Origin: Streptococcus sp. 116-D4
GTDB lineage: Bacteria; Bacillota; Bacilli; Lactobacillales; Streptococcaceae
Direction of reading: 5' to 3'
Assembly (NCBI RefSeq): GCF_009731465.1
Contig: NZ_AP021887.1
Coordinates: 490,001-554,000, forward strand
Length of the DNA stretch: 64,000 nucleotides
How positions within the stretch are numbered: position 1 is the first letter of the stretch; each line of letters starts with the position of its first letter. Position numbers and translations under genes: made by a program. This document shows, one piece after another, positions 44,774 to 56,120 of the stretch. The notes beneath the pieces were generated by a model. It saw nothing but the letters and a program-made list of their open reading frames with translations. It did not search any database and was not told the DNA's origin.

Positions 44774-47700
44774 GTGAGACACATAGGAGAAACATCCAGA
44801 AAAACTAGAGTTAAAATGCATAAATCTGGGAAAAATTGGGTACGAACCCTCATTTCTCAGATTGGTTTAATGCATTTTTTAGGGGGAGCAACCTCAGAAC
44901 AAAGCATTAATGTTGATATATATGAACAAAAGAATATTTCTGCAAGTACAATTTTGAAAGGTGCGTTAGCACTGGGGGCAGTAACAGGTGCAACCGTCGT
45001 TACTGAGAATGCTTTTGCAGATGATACTGTGATAGCTAAAGAAACAACCCTTTTAACGACTGATACCAATGAAGTTAAACTCTCTAGCGAAACTACAGAT
45101 TCATCGATTGAGGAAGAAAAAAATAGTCTTTCACAATCAGAATCAAGCTCAGAGCCAGCTAGTGAGTCGAACTCAACCTCAACTAGTGAGTCGATGTCAA
45201 CCTCAACTAGTGAGTCGGTATCTCAGTCGATGAGTGAATCCGTTTCTGAATCAGTAAGCGAGTCAGTATCTGAATCCGTATCCGTTTCTGAGTCAGTCAG
45301 TGAGTCCATTTCTGAGTCAGTCAGCGAATCAACTTCAAAGAGTATTGTCTTGTCTGAATCAGGTGTTGCTTCTGGAGATAAAAATGCAACAACAGGAACT
45401 GAAGAAAAACAGGACAGTGTTCGTGAAAATCTAGATAAAATGATTTCAGAAGCTGAAGTGTTGAATGATTTGGCTACCCGTCAATTGAACACACTAGATG
45501 ATGAACAGCAATTGGAGCTGATGAAATTAATGGTAGCGACACAATCACAATTGGAAGCTACTAAAAATCTGATTGGTGATCCAAATGCGACTGTGGCAGA
45601 TTTACAGATTGCCCATACAACTTTAGGAAATAATACAGAAGCTCTTGGGAATGAATTGATCAAATTAAGTTCAAATGGTCAAATTCATGCAGTTTTAAAT
45701 AATATCGAAACTACCCGAGCTGCGACCTTGCGCTCAACCACTACTGGGACAAAAACAACCTTTACCATTAGTGATTTCTCAAATGGTGGAACTCAATACT
45801 ACTGGTCTGGTGGAAATAAAAACAATCTTTTAAATCCTATAGATAGTATTACTGCGGTTTATGACTCAGCTACTGGAAAAATTTCGTGGACAGTAGAATA
45901 CAATCCGACGAAAATATTAACACATCCTACTGTTAAAAAATCTGGAGCTTATACAGGGATTTATATCGACACTTCGGCGGATCCGAAATTAAGTAAACCA
46001 ACAAATGTTTTAATTGACGGGGCGGCAACAAATGAAGTTACAAGTCCTTATACTAACAGAAATCCTCAAGGGATAGAGTATGTAACTCAAACGAGATCAA
46101 AAGGAATTACGACTCACACAATTACTTTCGACACGGACTATAGCGGAACAAGTAGCGATCTTCGTGACTTGAAAATTAAAATGCTGGCTGCTTCACGTCC
46201 ATCGGAGACAGGCACTTTTTATGAAGATGGCTATAGAGGAACTTTTGGACGTTATAATGGTAAAGAGGCTCCTTATGTTGTAGCCAATGATGGTGGGACA
46301 GCGATTGGTGGTTATCAAGTTGGTGGTGTGAATGCGGATTCAATACCTTCAGATACAACCAGTCAGTCGGAATCAACGTCTAAATCAGAGTCTACCTCAA
46401 AATCAATCTCAGAATCAATCTCAGAATCAGTATCAGAATCAGTGATTAGATCTGTCTCAGAATCAGTATCACAATCAGTAAGTGAATCTGTATCAGAATC
46501 AGTAAGCGAGTCAGTATCAGAATCTGTATCTGAATCAGTAAGCGAGTCAGTGTCTGAATCAGTTTCTGAATCAGTATCCGAGTCAGTAAGCGAATCTGTA
46601 TCTGAATCAGTAAGTGAATCCGTATCCGAGTCAGTAAGCGAGTCAGTATCTGAATCAGTAAGCGAATCAGTGTCTGAATCCGTATCCGAATCCGTATCCG
46701 AATCAGTAAGTGAGTCAGTAAGCGAATCCGTATCTGAGTCAGTAAGCGAATCTGTGTCTGAATCCGTATCTGAATCAGTAAGTGAGTCAGTAAGCGAATC
46801 AGTGTCTGAATCAGTAAGTGAGTCAGTAAGCGAATCTGTGTCAGAATCAGTAAGCGAGTCAGTATCTGAATCAGTAAGCGAATCAGTATCAGAATCAGTA
46901 AGTGAGTCTGTATCCGAGTCAGTAAGTGAATCAGTATCAGAGTCAGTCTCAGAATCCGTATCCGAGTCAGTAAGTGAGTCAGTAAGTGAGTCAGTAAGCG
47001 AATCCGTCTCAGAATCAGTAAGCGAGTCAGTATCAGAATCTGTGTCAGAATCAGTAAGTGAGTCCGTATCAGAATCAGTAAGCGAGTCTGTATCTGAATC
47101 AGTAAGCGAATCCGTATCTGAGTCAGTATCTGAATCAGTAAGCGAGTCAGTATCAGAATCAGTAAGTGAATCAGTAAGCGAATCCGTATCAGAATCAGTA
47201 AGTGAGTCTGTATCCGAGTCAGTAAGTGAGTCTGTATCTGAATCAGTATCAGAATCAGTAAGCGAGTCTGTATCCGAATCCGTATCTGAGTCAGTAAGCG
47301 AGTCAGTAAGCGAGTCTGTATCTGAATCAGTATCAGAGTCAGTAAGCGAGTCTGTATCTGAATCCGTAAGCGAATCAGTTTCTGAATCAGTAAGTGAATC
47401 CGTATCTGAATCAGTAAGTGAGTCAGTAAGCGAATCCGTATCTGAGTCAGTAAGTGAATCCGTATCAGAATCAGTAAGCGAGTCTGTATCAGAATCAGTA
47501 AGCGAGTCCGTATCAGAATCCGTATCAGAATCAGTAAGCGAGTCTGTATCTGAATCAGTAAGTGAATCAGTATCTGAGTCAGTATCCGAATCAGTAAGCG
47601 AGTCCGTATCAGAATCAGTATCCGAGTCAGTAAGTGAATCCGTATCAGAATCTGTATCCGAATCAGTGTCAGAATCCGTATCCGAGTCAGTAAGTGAGTC

Positions 47701-50700
47701 TGTATCAGAATCAGTATCAGAGTCAGTAAGTGAATCCGTATCAGAATCTGTATCCGAATCAGTGTCAGAATCCGTATCCGAGTCAGTAAGTGAGTCTGTA
47801 TCAGAATCAGTGTCAGAATCCGTATCAGAATCAGTAAGTGAGTCAGTGTCTGAATCAGTCTCAGAATCAGTAAGTGAATCTGTATCTGAATCAGTAAGCG
47901 AGTCCGTATCTGAATCAGTAAGCGAATCTGTGTCAGAGTCAGTAAGTGAGTCTGTATCAGAATCAGTGTCTGAATCCGTAAGCGAATCAGTGTCTGAATC
48001 CGTATCAGAATCCGTAAGCGAATCTGTCTCTGAATCCGTAAGTGAATCTGTCTCTGAATCCGTAAGTGAATCAGTTTCTGAATCAGTAAGTGAATCAGTA
48101 AGTGAATCCGTATCCGAGTCAGTAAGCGAATCTGTGTCAGAATCAGTATCTGAGTCAGTAAGCGAATCAGTGTCTGAATCAGTAAGTGAATCCGTATCCG
48201 AGTCTGTATCAGAATCAGTAAGCGAATCAGTATCCGAATCAGTAAGCGAGTCTGTATCAGAATCAGTGTCTGAATCAGTAAGCGAGTCAGTATCAGAGTC
48301 AGTAAGTGAATCCGTATCTGAATCCGTAAGCGAATCAGTATCAGAGTCAGTAAGTGAGTCTGTCTCTGAATCCGTAAGTGAATCAGTTTCTGAATCAGTA
48401 AGTGAATCAGTAAGTGAATCCGTATCCGAGTCAGTAAGCGAATCTGTATCAGAATCAGTATCTGAGTCAGTAAGCGAATCAGTGTCTGAATCAGTAAGTG
48501 AATCCGTATCCGAGTCTGTATCAGAATCAGTAAGCGAATCAGTATCCGAATCAGTCAGCGAGTCTGTATCAGAATCAGTGTCTGAATCAGTAAGCGAGTC
48601 AGTATCAGAGTCAGTAAGTGAATCCGTATCTGAATCAGTAAGCGAATCAGTATCTGAATCAGTAAGCGAATCAGTATCAGAATCAGTAAGCGAATCCGTA
48701 TCTGAGTCTGTATCCGAGTCAGTAAGTGAATCCGTATCTGAGTCTGTATCCGAATCAGTAAGTGAATCCGTATCTGAGTCAGTAAGCGAATCAGTATCTG
48801 AGTCTGTCTCAGAATCAGTAAGCGAGTCAGTATCTGAATCCGTATCCGAATCAGTAAGCGAGTCAGTATCTGAATCCGTATCTGAGTCAGTAAGCGAGTC
48901 AGTATCAGAATCCGTATCAGAATCAGTGTCTGAGTCAGTAAGCGAATCTGTATCCGAATCAGTAAGCGAGTCAGTATCTGAATCAGTAAGTGAATCAGTA
49001 TCTGAGTCAGTAAGTGAGTCAGTTTCAGAATCAGTAAGCGAGTCAGTATCTGAATCAGTAAGCGAATCAGTATCAGAATCAGTAAGTGAGTCCGTATCTG
49101 AATCAGTAAGCGAATCAGTATCTGAATCAGTAAGTGAGTCCGTATCTGAATCAGTAAGCGAGTCGGTAAGCGAATCAGTATCTGAGTCAGTAAGCGAGTC
49201 TGTATCCGAATCAGTAAGTGAGTCTGTATCAGAATCAGTAAGCGAGTCAGTATCTGAGTCAGTAAGCGAATCTGTATCAGAATCAGTAAGCGAATCAGTA
49301 TCAGAATCAGTAAGTGAATCTGTATCAGAGTCAGTAAGTGAATCAGTATTCGAATCCGTATCAGAGTCAGTAAGTGAGTCTGTGTCTGAATCAGTAAGCG
49401 AGTCAGTGTCTGAATCAGTAAGCGAGTCAGTATCAGAATCAGTAAGTGAATCTGTATCAGAGTCAGTAAGTGAATCCGTATCCGAATCAGTAAGTGAATC
49501 AGTATCTGAATCAGTTTCAGAATCAGTAAGCGAGTCTGTGTCTGAATCAGTTTCAGAATCAGTAAGCGAGTCTGTGTCTGAATCAGTAAGCGAGTCAGTA
49601 TCAGAATCTGTGTCTGAATCCGTATCAGAATCAGTAAGTGAGTCTGTATCAGAATCAGTAAGCGAGTCAGTATCAGAATCAGTAAGCGAATCCGTATCTG
49701 AGTCAGTAAGCGAATCCGTATCTGAGTCAGTAAGCGAGTCAGTATCAGAATCAGTAAGCGAATCAGTATCTGAGTCTGTATCCGAATCAGTAAGCGAATC
49801 AGTAAGCGAGTCTGTATCTGAATCCGTATCTGAATCCGTATCAGAATCAGTAAGTGAATCAGTAAGCGAGTCTGTATCCGAATCAGTAAGTGAATCCGTA
49901 TCTGAGTCAGTAAGCGAATCAGTATCTGAGTCAGTAAGCGAATCAGTTTCTGAATCAGTAAGCGAGTCAGTATCAGAATCCGTATCAGAATCAGTAAGTG
50001 AGTCAGTATCAGAATCCGTAAGCGAGTCAGTATCAGAATCAGTAAGTGAATCCGTATCCGAGTCAGTATCAGAATCCGTAAGCGAATCAGTGTCTGAATC
50101 AGTAAGCGAGTCAGTAAGTGAATCCGTAAGCGAATCAGTGTCTGAATCCGTATCAGAGTCCGTATCCGAATCCGTAAGCGAGTCTGTATCCGAATCCGTA
50201 TCTGAATCAGTATCAGAATCAGTAAGTGAATCAGTATCAGAATCAGTAAGTGAGTCTGTATCCGAGTCAGTAAGTGAATCAGTATCTGAGTCAGTAAGCG
50301 AGTCTGTATCTGAGTCTGTATCCGAATCAGTAAGCGAGTCAGTGTCTGAATCAGTGTCTGAATCAGTAAGCGAGTCAGTATCAGAATCAGTAAGTGAATC
50401 AGTAAGCGAGTCAGTATCTGAATCAGTATCCGAGTCAGTAAGTGAGTCCGTTTCAGAATCCGTATCTGAATCCGTAAGCGAATCAGTGTCTGAGTCAGTA
50501 AGCGAATCAGTATCAGAGTCAGTAAGCGAATCTGTGTCTGAGTCAGTAAGTGAATCAGTATCTGAGTCAGTATCCGAATCAGTAAGCGAGTCCGTATCAG
50601 AATCAGTATCAGAGTCAGTAAGTGAATCAGTATCAGAATCTGTATCCGAATCTGTGTCAGAATCAGTATCCGAGTCAGTAAGTGAGTCTGTTTCAGAATC

Positions 50701-53700
50701 AGTAAGCGAGTCAGTATCTGAATCAGTAAGTGAATCCGTAAGCGAATCAGTATCAGAATCAGTAAGTGAATCCGTATCTGAGTCAGTAAGCGAGTCTGTG
50801 TCTGAGTCAGTATCTGAATCAGTAAGCGAGTCTGTATCCGAGTCAGTATCAGAATCCGTAAGCGAGTCAGTATCAGAATCAGTAAGTGAATCCGTAAGCG
50901 AGTCCGTATCTGAATCCGTAAGCGAATCCGTATCTGAGTCAGTAAGCGAATCTGTATCAGAATCAGTAAGCGAATCCGTCTCAGAATCAGTAAGCGAATC
51001 CGTATCCGAGTCAGTGTCTGAATCAGTATCAGAATCAGTATCTGAATCAGTAAGCGAATCCGTCTCAGAATCAGTAAGCGAATCAGTTTCTGAATCAGTG
51101 AGCGAATCTGTATCCGAGTCAGTATCAGAGTCAGTAAGCGAATCAGTGTCTGAATCAGTAAGCGAATCCGTATCAGAATCAGTTTCTGAATCAGTATCAG
51201 AATCAGTAAGTGAGTCAGTAAGTGAATCCGTAAGCGAGTCAGTATCAGAGTCAGTAAGTGAGTCTGTATCTGAATCAGTAAGTGAGTCTGTATCAGAATC
51301 AGTAAGCGAGTCAGTGTCTGAATCCGTATCAGAGTCAGTAAGTGAGTCTGTATCAGAGTCAGTAAGTGAATCTGTGTCAGAATCAGTAAGTGAGTCTGTA
51401 TCTGAATCAGTATCTGAATCAGTAAGTGAGTCTGTATCTGAATCAGTAAGTGAGTCTGTATCTGAGTCAGTAAGCGAGTCAGTATCTGAGTCAGTATCTG
51501 AGTCAGTAAGCGAATCCGTATCAGAATCAGTAAGCGAGTCAGTGTCTGAATCCGTATCTGAATCAGTCAGCGAGTCAGTATCCGAATCTGTGTCTGAATC
51601 AGTAAGTGAATCCGTATCAGAGTCAGTATCAGAATCAGTCAGCGAATCAGTATCAGAATCAGTATCAGAATCAGTAAGTGAATCTGTATCAGAATCTGTG
51701 TCAGAGTCAGTATCAGAATCTGTGTCAGAGTCAGTAAGTGAGTCTGTATCAGAGTCAGTAAGCGAGTCAGTATCCGAATCCGTATCAGAGTCAGTAAGTG
51801 AATCAGTCTCTGAGTCAGTAAGCGAATCCGTATCAGAATCAGTATCTGAGTCAGTATCTGAGTCAGTATCTGAGTCAGTATCTGAGTCAGTGTCAGAGTC
51901 AGTAAGTGAGTCAGTATCCGAATCAGTAAGTGAATCCGTATCCGAGTCAGTGTCTGAATCAGTAAGTGAATCTGTATCTGAATCTGTGTCAGAATCAGTA
52001 AGTGAGTCTGTATCCGAGTCAGTAAGCGAATCAGTCTCTGAGTCAGTAAGTGAATCCGTATCCGAGTCAGTGTCTGAATCAGTAAGTGAATCTGTATCTG
52101 AATCTGTGTCAGAATCAGTAAGTGAGTCTGTATCCGAGTCAGTAAGCGAATCAGTCTCTGAGTCAGTAAGTGAATCCGTATCAGAATCAGTAAGTGAGTC
52201 AGTATCAGAATCAGTAAGCGAATCAGTCTCTGAGTCAGTATCAGAATCAGTAAGTGAATCAGTATCCGAGTCAGTATCAGAATCAGTATCTGAGTCTGTA
52301 TCTGAGTCAGTAAGCGAATCTGTGTCTGAATCAGTAAGTGAATCCGTATCAGAATCAGTAAGTGAGTCAGTAAGTGAATCAGTAAGTGAGTCAGTATCAG
52401 AATCAGTAAGCGAGTCAGTATCAGAATCCGTATCAGAATCTGTGTCAGAATCAGTAAGTGAATCAGTGTCTGAATCAGTAAGTGAGTCAGTAAGTGAATC
52501 AGTAAGCGAGTCAGTATCAGAGTCAGTAAGTGAGTCTGTATCTGAATCAGTAAGTGAGTCTGTATCAGAATCAGTAAGCGAGTCTGTATCAGAATCAGTA
52601 AGCGAGTCAGTGTCTGAATCCGTATCAGAGTCAGTAAGTGAGTCTGTATCTGAATCAGTAAGTGAGTCTGTATCAGAATCAGTAAGCGAGTCAGTGTCTG
52701 AATCCGTATCAGAATCTGTGTCAGAATCAGTAAGTGAGTCAGTATCTGAATCAGTAAGTGAATCAGTGTCTGAATCAGTAAGTGAATCAGTGTCTGAATC
52801 AGTAAGCGAATCAGTATCAGAATCAGTAAGTGAGTCAGTATCAGAATCAGTATCAGAATCAGTAAGCGAATCTGTATCTGAGTCAGTAAGTGAATCAGTA
52901 TCTGAGTCAGTAAGCGAATCCGTATCAGAATCAGTATCTGAGTCAGTATCTGAGTCACCATCTGAATCAATCTCTGAATCAGTAAGCGAGTCTGTATCTG
53001 AATCTGTATCCGAGTCAGTAAGTGAATCAGTATCAGAATCAATTTCAGAATCTGTATCTGAGTCTGTGTCAGAATCAGTAAGCGAGTCAGTATCAGAATC
53101 AGTATCTGAGTCAGTAAGCGAGTCAGTCAGCGAATCAGTATCCGAGTCTGTATCTGAATCAGTAAGTGAATCAGTATCTGAATCAGTAAGCGAATCAGTA
53201 TCTGAATCCGTATCTGAGTCAGTCTCAGAATCAGTATCTGAATCAGTAAGTGAGTCTGTATCAGAATCAGTAAGCGAATCCGTATCCGAATCAGTAAGCG
53301 AGTCCGTATCAGAATCAGTAAGTGAATCAGTATCCGAATCAGTAAGCGAGTCTGTGTCTGAATCAGTAAGCGAATCCGTATCCGAATCAGTAAGCGAGTC
53401 TGTATCCGAATCAGTAAGTGAATCAGTATCAGAATCAGTAAGCGAGTCTGTATCAGAATCTGTATCAGAATCTGTATCCGAGTCTGTATCCGAATCAGTA
53501 TCTGAGTCAGTAAGTGAGTCAGTTTCTGAGTCAGTAAGTGAATCAGTATCTGAATCAGTAAGTGAATCCGTCTCTGAGTCACCATCTGAATCAGCAAGCG
53601 AGTCAGTGTCAGAGTCACCATCTGAATCAATCTCTGAATCAGTGTCCGAGTCAGTAAGTGAATCAGTGTCCGAGTCAGTAAGTGAATCAGTATCAGAATC

Positions 53701-54739
53701 AATTTCAGAATCTGTATCTGAGTCTGTGTCAGAATCAGTAAGCGAGTCAGTATCAGAATCAGTAAGCGAATCAGTATCTGAGTCAGTAAGTGAATCAGTA
53801 TCTGAGTCAGTAAGTGAATCAGTATCCGAGTCAGTATCAGAATCAGTAAGTGAATCCGTATCAGAATCCGTATCAGAATCCGTGTCTGAATCAGTATCTG
53901 AGTCAGTAAGTGAGTCTGTATCAGAATCTGTGTCTGAATCAGTAAGTGAATCTGTATCAGAGTCAGTATCTGAATCAGTATCAGAATCAGTATCAGAATC
54001 AGTAAGCGAATCCGTTTCTGAATCAGTAAGCGAGTCAGTGTCTGAATCAGTAAGCGAATCAGTATCCGAGTCAGTATCTGAGTCAGTAAGCGAGTCTGTA
54101 TCAGAATCAGTATCAGAATCAGTGAGTGAATCAGTATCTGAATCAGTATCCGAGTCTGTATCAGAATCAGTATCCGAATCAGTAAGCGAATCTGTATCAG
54201 AATCAGTATCCGAATCAGTGAGTGAATCAGTATCTGAGTCAGTATCTGAATCCGTAAGTGAATCAGTAAGCGAGTCAGTATCTGAATCAGTGTCCGAGTC
54301 AGTAAGTGAATCAGTATCTGAATCAGTAAGTGAATCCGTATCCGAGTCACCATCAGAATCAGCAAGCGAGTCAGTGTCAGAGTCACCATCCGAATCAATC
54401 TCTGAGTCAGTAAGCGAATCAGTATCTGAGTCACCATCAGAATCAGCAAGTGAGTCAGTGTCAGAGTCATCATCTGAATCGATCTCTGAATCAGTAAGTG
54501 AATCCGTATCTGAGTCACCATCAGAATCAGCAAGCGAGTCAGTGTCAGAGTTACCATCCGAATCAATCTCTGAGTCCGTATCTGAATTCCTTTCTGAGTC
54601 CGTCTCAGAGTCAGATTCTAGACGATTATTGCCAAATACGGGAGAAAATTCTTCTTCTCTTGGATTAGTTGGGCTCAGTGGTCTGCTAATCGGAGGACTG
54701 TTAGGACGTAAAAAACGTAAAACAGGAGATAATGAGTAA
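44774..54739 (+). CDS. Giant serine-rich-repeat glycoprotein adhesin, Fap1-type
   Basis: A 3321-residue cell-wall adhesin. The start is GTG 44774. An unusually long signal peptide (to about A82, AFA-DD) carries the SRRP-specific [15 protein letters not shown] segment (17-31), which directs it to SecA2/SecY2. A short Ser-rich repeat SRR1 follows (about 118-196). The non-repeat binding region (about 197-525) has a helical part (about 215-310) and a beta-rich part ([16 protein letters not shown]...), like NR-alpha and NR-beta of Fap1. SRR2 (about 530-3281) is almost pure SESV. The end is a sortase signal, LPNTG at 3286-3290, a hydrophobic segment and KKRK. Ser residues would carry O-glycans. The host ligand is unknown. 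The reading frame is unbroken. Confidence 0.95.
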   Translation: MRHIGETSRKTRVKMHKSGKNWVRTLISQIGLMHFLGGATSEQSINVDIYEQKNISASTILKGALALGAVTGATVVTENAFADDTVIAKETTLLTTDTNEVKLSSETTDSSIEEEKNSLSQSESSSEPASESNSTSTSESMSTSTSESVSQSMSESVSESVSESVSESVSVSESVSESISESVSESTSKSIVLSESGVASGDKNATTGTEEKQDSVRENLDKMISEAEVLNDLATRQLNTLDDEQQLELMKLMVATQSQLEATKNLIGDPNATVADLQIAHTTLGNNTEALGNELIKLSSNGQIHAVLNNIETTRAATLRSTTTGTKTTFTISDFSNGGTQYYWSGGNKNNLLNPIDSITAVYDSATGKISWTVEYNPTKILTHPTVKKSGAYTGIYIDTSADPKLSKPTNVLIDGAATNEVTSPYTNRNPQGIEYVTQTRSKGITTHTITFDTDYSGTSSDLRDLKIKMLAASRPSETGTFYEDGYRGTFGRYNGKEAPYVVANDGGTAIGGYQVGGVNADSIPSDTTSQSESTSKSESTSKSISESISESVSESVIRSVSESVSQSVSESVSESVSESVSESVSESVSESVSESVSESVSESVSESVSESVSESVSESVSESVSESVSESVSESVSESVSESVSESVSESVSESVSESVSESVSESVSESVSESVSESVSESVSESVSESVSESVSESVSESVSESVSESVSESVSESVSESVSESVSESVSESVSESVSESVSESVSESVSESVSESVSESVSESVSESVSESVSESVSESVSESVSESVSESVSESVSESVSESVSESVSESVSESVSESVSESVSESVSESVSESVSESVSESVSESVSESVSESVSESVSESVSESVSESVSESVSESVSESVSESVSESVSESVSESVSESVSESVSESVSESVSESVSESVSESVSESVSESVSESVSESVSESVSESVSESVSESVSESVSESVSESVSESVSESVSESVSESVSESVSESVSESVSESVSESVSESVSESVSESVSESVSESVSESVSESVSESVSESVSESVSESVSESVSESVSESVSESVSESVSESVSESVSESVSESVSESVSESVSESVSESVSESVSESVSESVSESVSESVSESVSESVSESVSESVSESVSESVSESVSESVSESVSESVSESVSESVSESVSESVSESVSESVSESVSESVSESVSESVSESVSESVSESVSESVSESVSESVSESVSESVSESVSESVSESVSESVSESVSESVSESVSESVSESVSESVSESVSESVSESVSESVSESVSESVSESVSESVSESVSESVSESVSESVSESVSESVSESVSESVSESVSESVSESVSESVSESVSESVSESVSESVSESVSESVSESVSESVSESVSESVSESVSESVSESVSESVSESVSESVSESVSESVSESVSESVSESVSESVSESVSESVSESVSESVSESVSESVSESVSESVSESVSESVSESVSESVSESVSESVSESVSESVSESVSESVSESVFESVSESVSESVSESVSESVSESVSESVSESVSESVSESVSESVSESVSESVSESVSESVSESVSESVSESVSESVSESVSESVSESVSESVSESVSESVSESVSESVSESVSESVSESVSESVSESVSESVSESVSESVSESVSESVSESVSESVSESVSESVSESVSESVSESVSESVSESVSESVSESVSESVSESVSESVSESVSESVSESVSESVSESVSESVSESVSESVSESVSESVSESVSESVSESVSESVSESVSESVSESVSESVSESVSESVSESVSESVSESVSESVSESVSESVSESVSESVSESVSESVSESVSESVSESVSESVSESVSESVSESVSESVSESVSESVSESVSESVSESVSESVSESVSESVSESVSESVSESVSESVSESVSESVSESVSESVSESVSESVSESVSESVSESVSESVSESVSESVSESVSESVSESVSESVSESVSESVSESVSESVSESVSESVSESVSESVSESVSESVSESVSESVSESVSESVSESVSESVSESVSESVSESVSESVSESVSESVSESVSESVSESVSESVSESVSESVSESVSESVSESVSESVSESVSESVSESVSESVSESVSESVSESVSESVSESVSESVSESVSESVSESVSESVSESVSESVSESVSESVSESVSESVSESVSESVSESVSESVSESVSESVSESVSESVSESVSESVSESVSESVSESVSESVSESVSESVSESVSESVSESVSESVSESVSESVSESVSESVSESVSESVSESVSESVSESVSESVSESVSESVSESVSESVSESVSESVSESVSESVSESVSESVSESVSESVSESVSESVSESVSESVSESVSESVSESVSESVSESVSESVSESVSESVSESVSESVSESVSESVSESVSESVSESVSESVSESVSESVSESVSESVSESVSESVSESVSESVSESVSESVSESVSESVSESVSESVSESVSESVSESVSESVSESVSESVSESVSESVSESVSESVSESVSESVSESVSESVSESVSESVSESVSESVSESVSESVSESVSESVSESVSESVSESVSESVSESVSESVSESVSESVSESVSESVSESVSESVSESVSESVSESVSESVSESVSESVSESVSESVSESVSESVSESVSESVSESVSESVSESVSESVSESVSESVSESVSESVSESVSESPSESISESVSESVSESVSESVSESVSESISESVSESVSESVSESVSESVSESVSESVSESVSESVSESVSESVSESVSESVSESVSESVSESVSESVSESVSESVSESVSESVSESVSESVSESVSESVSESVSESVSESVSESVSESVSESVSESVSESVSESVSESVSESVSESVSESVSESVSESVSESVSESVSESVSESVSESPSESASESVSESPSESISESVSESVSESVSESVSESVSESISESVSESVSESVSESVSESVSESVSESVSESVSESVSESVSESVSESVSESVSESVSESVSESVSESVSESVSESVSESVSESVSESVSESVSESVSESVSESVSESVSESVSESVSESVSESVSESVSESVSESVSESVSESVSESVSESVSESVSESVSESVSESVSESVSESVSESVSESVSESVSESVSESVSESVSESVSESVSESVSESPSESASESVSESPSESISESVSESVSESPSESASESVSESSSESISESVSESVSESPSESASESVSELPSESISESVSEFLSESVSESDSRRLLPNTGENSSSLGLVGLSGLLIGGLLGRKKRKTGDNE
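45127..45363 (+). repeat. SRR1, short Ser-rich repeat of the adhesin
   Basis: Encodes a mix of [11 protein letters not shown] and SESVSES units between the signal peptide and the binding region. Less regular than SRR2, with Thr, Met, Gln and Ile interspersed. Confidence 0.85.
46363..54618 (+). repeat. SRR2, about 8.25 kb of SESV tandem repeats
   Basis: Roughly 690 tetrapeptide units of 12 bp. The peptide is nearly invariant, but the codons vary freely in synonymous positions. A Phe replaces Ser only once in the long central part (codon TTC at 49349). Pro, Ala, Ile and Leu variants occur only near the start and after about 52950. Blocks of many units are recently duplicated, for example 48061 with 48373 and 51961 with 52081. 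Confidence 0.95.
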
Positions 54740-54768
54740 GAAGCGAATAGACTCTTAAAATAAATAAG

Positions 54769-54808
54769 CAAGGGTTGGTGGTGTTCTCACACCTCAACCT
54801 TGTTTTTA
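54769..54808 (+). terminator. Terminator after the adhesin gene
   Basis: CAAGGGTTGGTGGTG pairs imperfectly with CACACCTCAACCTTG, loop TTCT, then GTTTTTA. It sits 29 bases after the stop codon. Confidence 0.75.
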
Positions 54809-54817
54809 TGTTATAAT
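54809..54817 (+). promoter_or_regulatory. Extended -10 promoter before secY2
   Basis: TGTTATAAT directly follows the terminator and lies about 34 bases before the chosen secY2 start, so the accessory secretion operon may be expressed apart from the adhesin. Confidence 0.5.
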
Positions 54818-54850
54818 AATTTGGAATGGAGAGAATGGATTAATTTGAAT

Positions 54851-56107
54851 ATGATAAGAAAATTTCAGAAACACTGGAGGAAATCACTAGTAATCCAAAA
54901 ATTTTCATGGATGATTTGTATAATATTTATATATATGTTAGGTCGACAAATTCCTATTCCAACAGTTGGGGTTGATAAAGTTGTACTGGGTAATGCCATA
55001 GATTCACAACTAATTGAAAATTTTGGAGCTATTACTGGAATTCAATTTAGTAGCATGACCTTATTCACATTAGGGATTGGTCCGACTATGACAATGATGA
55101 TTTTATGGCGTTTCTTAGTTACTTTTAAATTAATTAGTAATTGGACCTCAGATAAAGTGAATCGGTTGCAGTTTTTGATGACATTAGTAATTGCTTTGTT
55201 ACAAAGTTATGGTATAACAAATAGTTCTGAATTTTTAATATCATTTGGATATAATGATGTGACTTTAAGGATCATTACAATCATCTTATTAACAACTGGT
55301 ACACTCATACTAAATTGGTTATGCAAAATTAATAGTGAACGAGGTATTGGAGGAATGACTGTTGTCATATTGGTAAATATGATATTAGCGTTTCAAAGTA
55401 ATACAATGAAGTACTTCACAACTCAACAATTCGATTCCCATAATCTCATACAATTTGGCATATTATTTTGTACTGTGTTATCTGTACTTGTTTATTTAAC
55501 TATATTACTGTATAAAGGGGAATATCGTATACCGATTCGAAGAGTAGGATTAAATACACCATACCACTCTAGTAGCTATTTACCTATTCGTGTGACACCT
55601 GCGGGTGCGATGCCATTTATGTATGGAATGACTTTAATGTTGTTGCCTCCTTATATATTTATATTGTTGTTGAATATATTTCCTAATAATCAAATTTTAG
55701 AATATCTTTCAATTCATATTGGATTATCTCAAGTACCTGGCGTCATTTGTTATATCATACTACTTTATCTCTTGTCCATTGGTTTTTCATACTATAATTA
55801 TGATCCATATGAAATTTCAAAAAATATGAGAAATAATGGTGATTATATTTCTGGTAAAAAGCCGGGTGAAGAAACCTTAAAATATCTTCGACTTGTTATA
55901 AATTCGTTTGCACAATTTGGGGCTTTTACAGTAGTTGTTTTGGGTGGTTTACCGTTGCTTGCAGTTTCATTGCAGGGGCAGGGTAAAAATAGTATTTCAA
56001 TTGCTCTATTGATTAGTAATGCCTATATTATAGTAAGTCTCTTGTTGGGTGTGATGGAGCAGGTTGATACAATGAATAGTTGGAAAAAATACAAAAATTT
56101 AATTTAA
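54851..56107 (+). CDS. secY2: Accessory translocase channel SecY2
   Basis: A 418-residue SecY paralogue with about ten hydrophobic helices. It begins MIRKFQKHWRKSLVIQKFSW; GRQIPIPTVGVDK is the SecY-type motif after helix 1, and LPPYIFILLLNIF marks a central helix. It forms the membrane pore for the glycosylated adhesin together with SecA2. I chose ATG 54851; the open frame continues 17 codons upstream into the terminator, so an earlier start is unlikely. The ribosome site is weak. It is followed 13 bases later by asp1. Confidence 0.9.
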   Translation: MIRKFQKHWRKSLVIQKFSWMICIIFIYMLGRQIPIPTVGVDKVVLGNAIDSQLIENFGAITGIQFSSMTLFTLGIGPTMTMMILWRFLVTFKLISNWTSDKVNRLQFLMTLVIALLQSYGITNSSEFLISFGYNDVTLRIITIILLTTGTLILNWLCKINSERGIGGMTVVILVNMILAFQSNTMKYFTTQQFDSHNLIQFGILFCTVLSVLVYLTILLYKGEYRIPIRRVGLNTPYHSSSYLPIRVTPAGAMPFMYGMTLMLLPPYIFILLLNIFPNNQILEYLSIHIGLSQVPGVICYIILLYLLSIGFSYYNYDPYEISKNMRNNGDYISGKKPGEETLKYLRLVINSFAQFGAFTVVVLGGLPLLAVSLQGQGKNSISIALLISNAYIIVSLLLGVMEQVDTMNSWKKYKNLI

Positions 56108-56120
56108 TGGTGGGAAGTTT

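Noticed and set aside
51639-54566. Two further minus-strand open frames of 467 and 479 codons rich in Ile, Leu, Arg, Thr and Gln.
   Set aside because: Also shadows of the SRR2 codons in another frame; low complexity with no start context and no family match.
46363-54618. CRISPR-like array of short repeats.
   Set aside because: The units are 12 bp, contiguous, without unique spacers, and in frame with a long protein.
46363-54771. Minus-strand open frame of 2802 codons reading DSDTDSLT repeats, like an SD-repeat surface protein.
   Set aside because: It is a forced by-product. For any peptide made of Ser-Glu-Ser-Val with these codons, the shifted antisense frame can only read Asp, Ser, Asp/Glu or Leu, and Thr, so no stop can occur. 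It has no signal peptide, ribosome site or anchor. D-T versus L-T merely mirrors TCN versus AGY on the sense strand.
54800-54850. secY2 start at the TTG at 54800.
   Set aside because: It lies inside the adhesin terminator and upstream of the only -10 box, so it would not be transcribed from that promoter.
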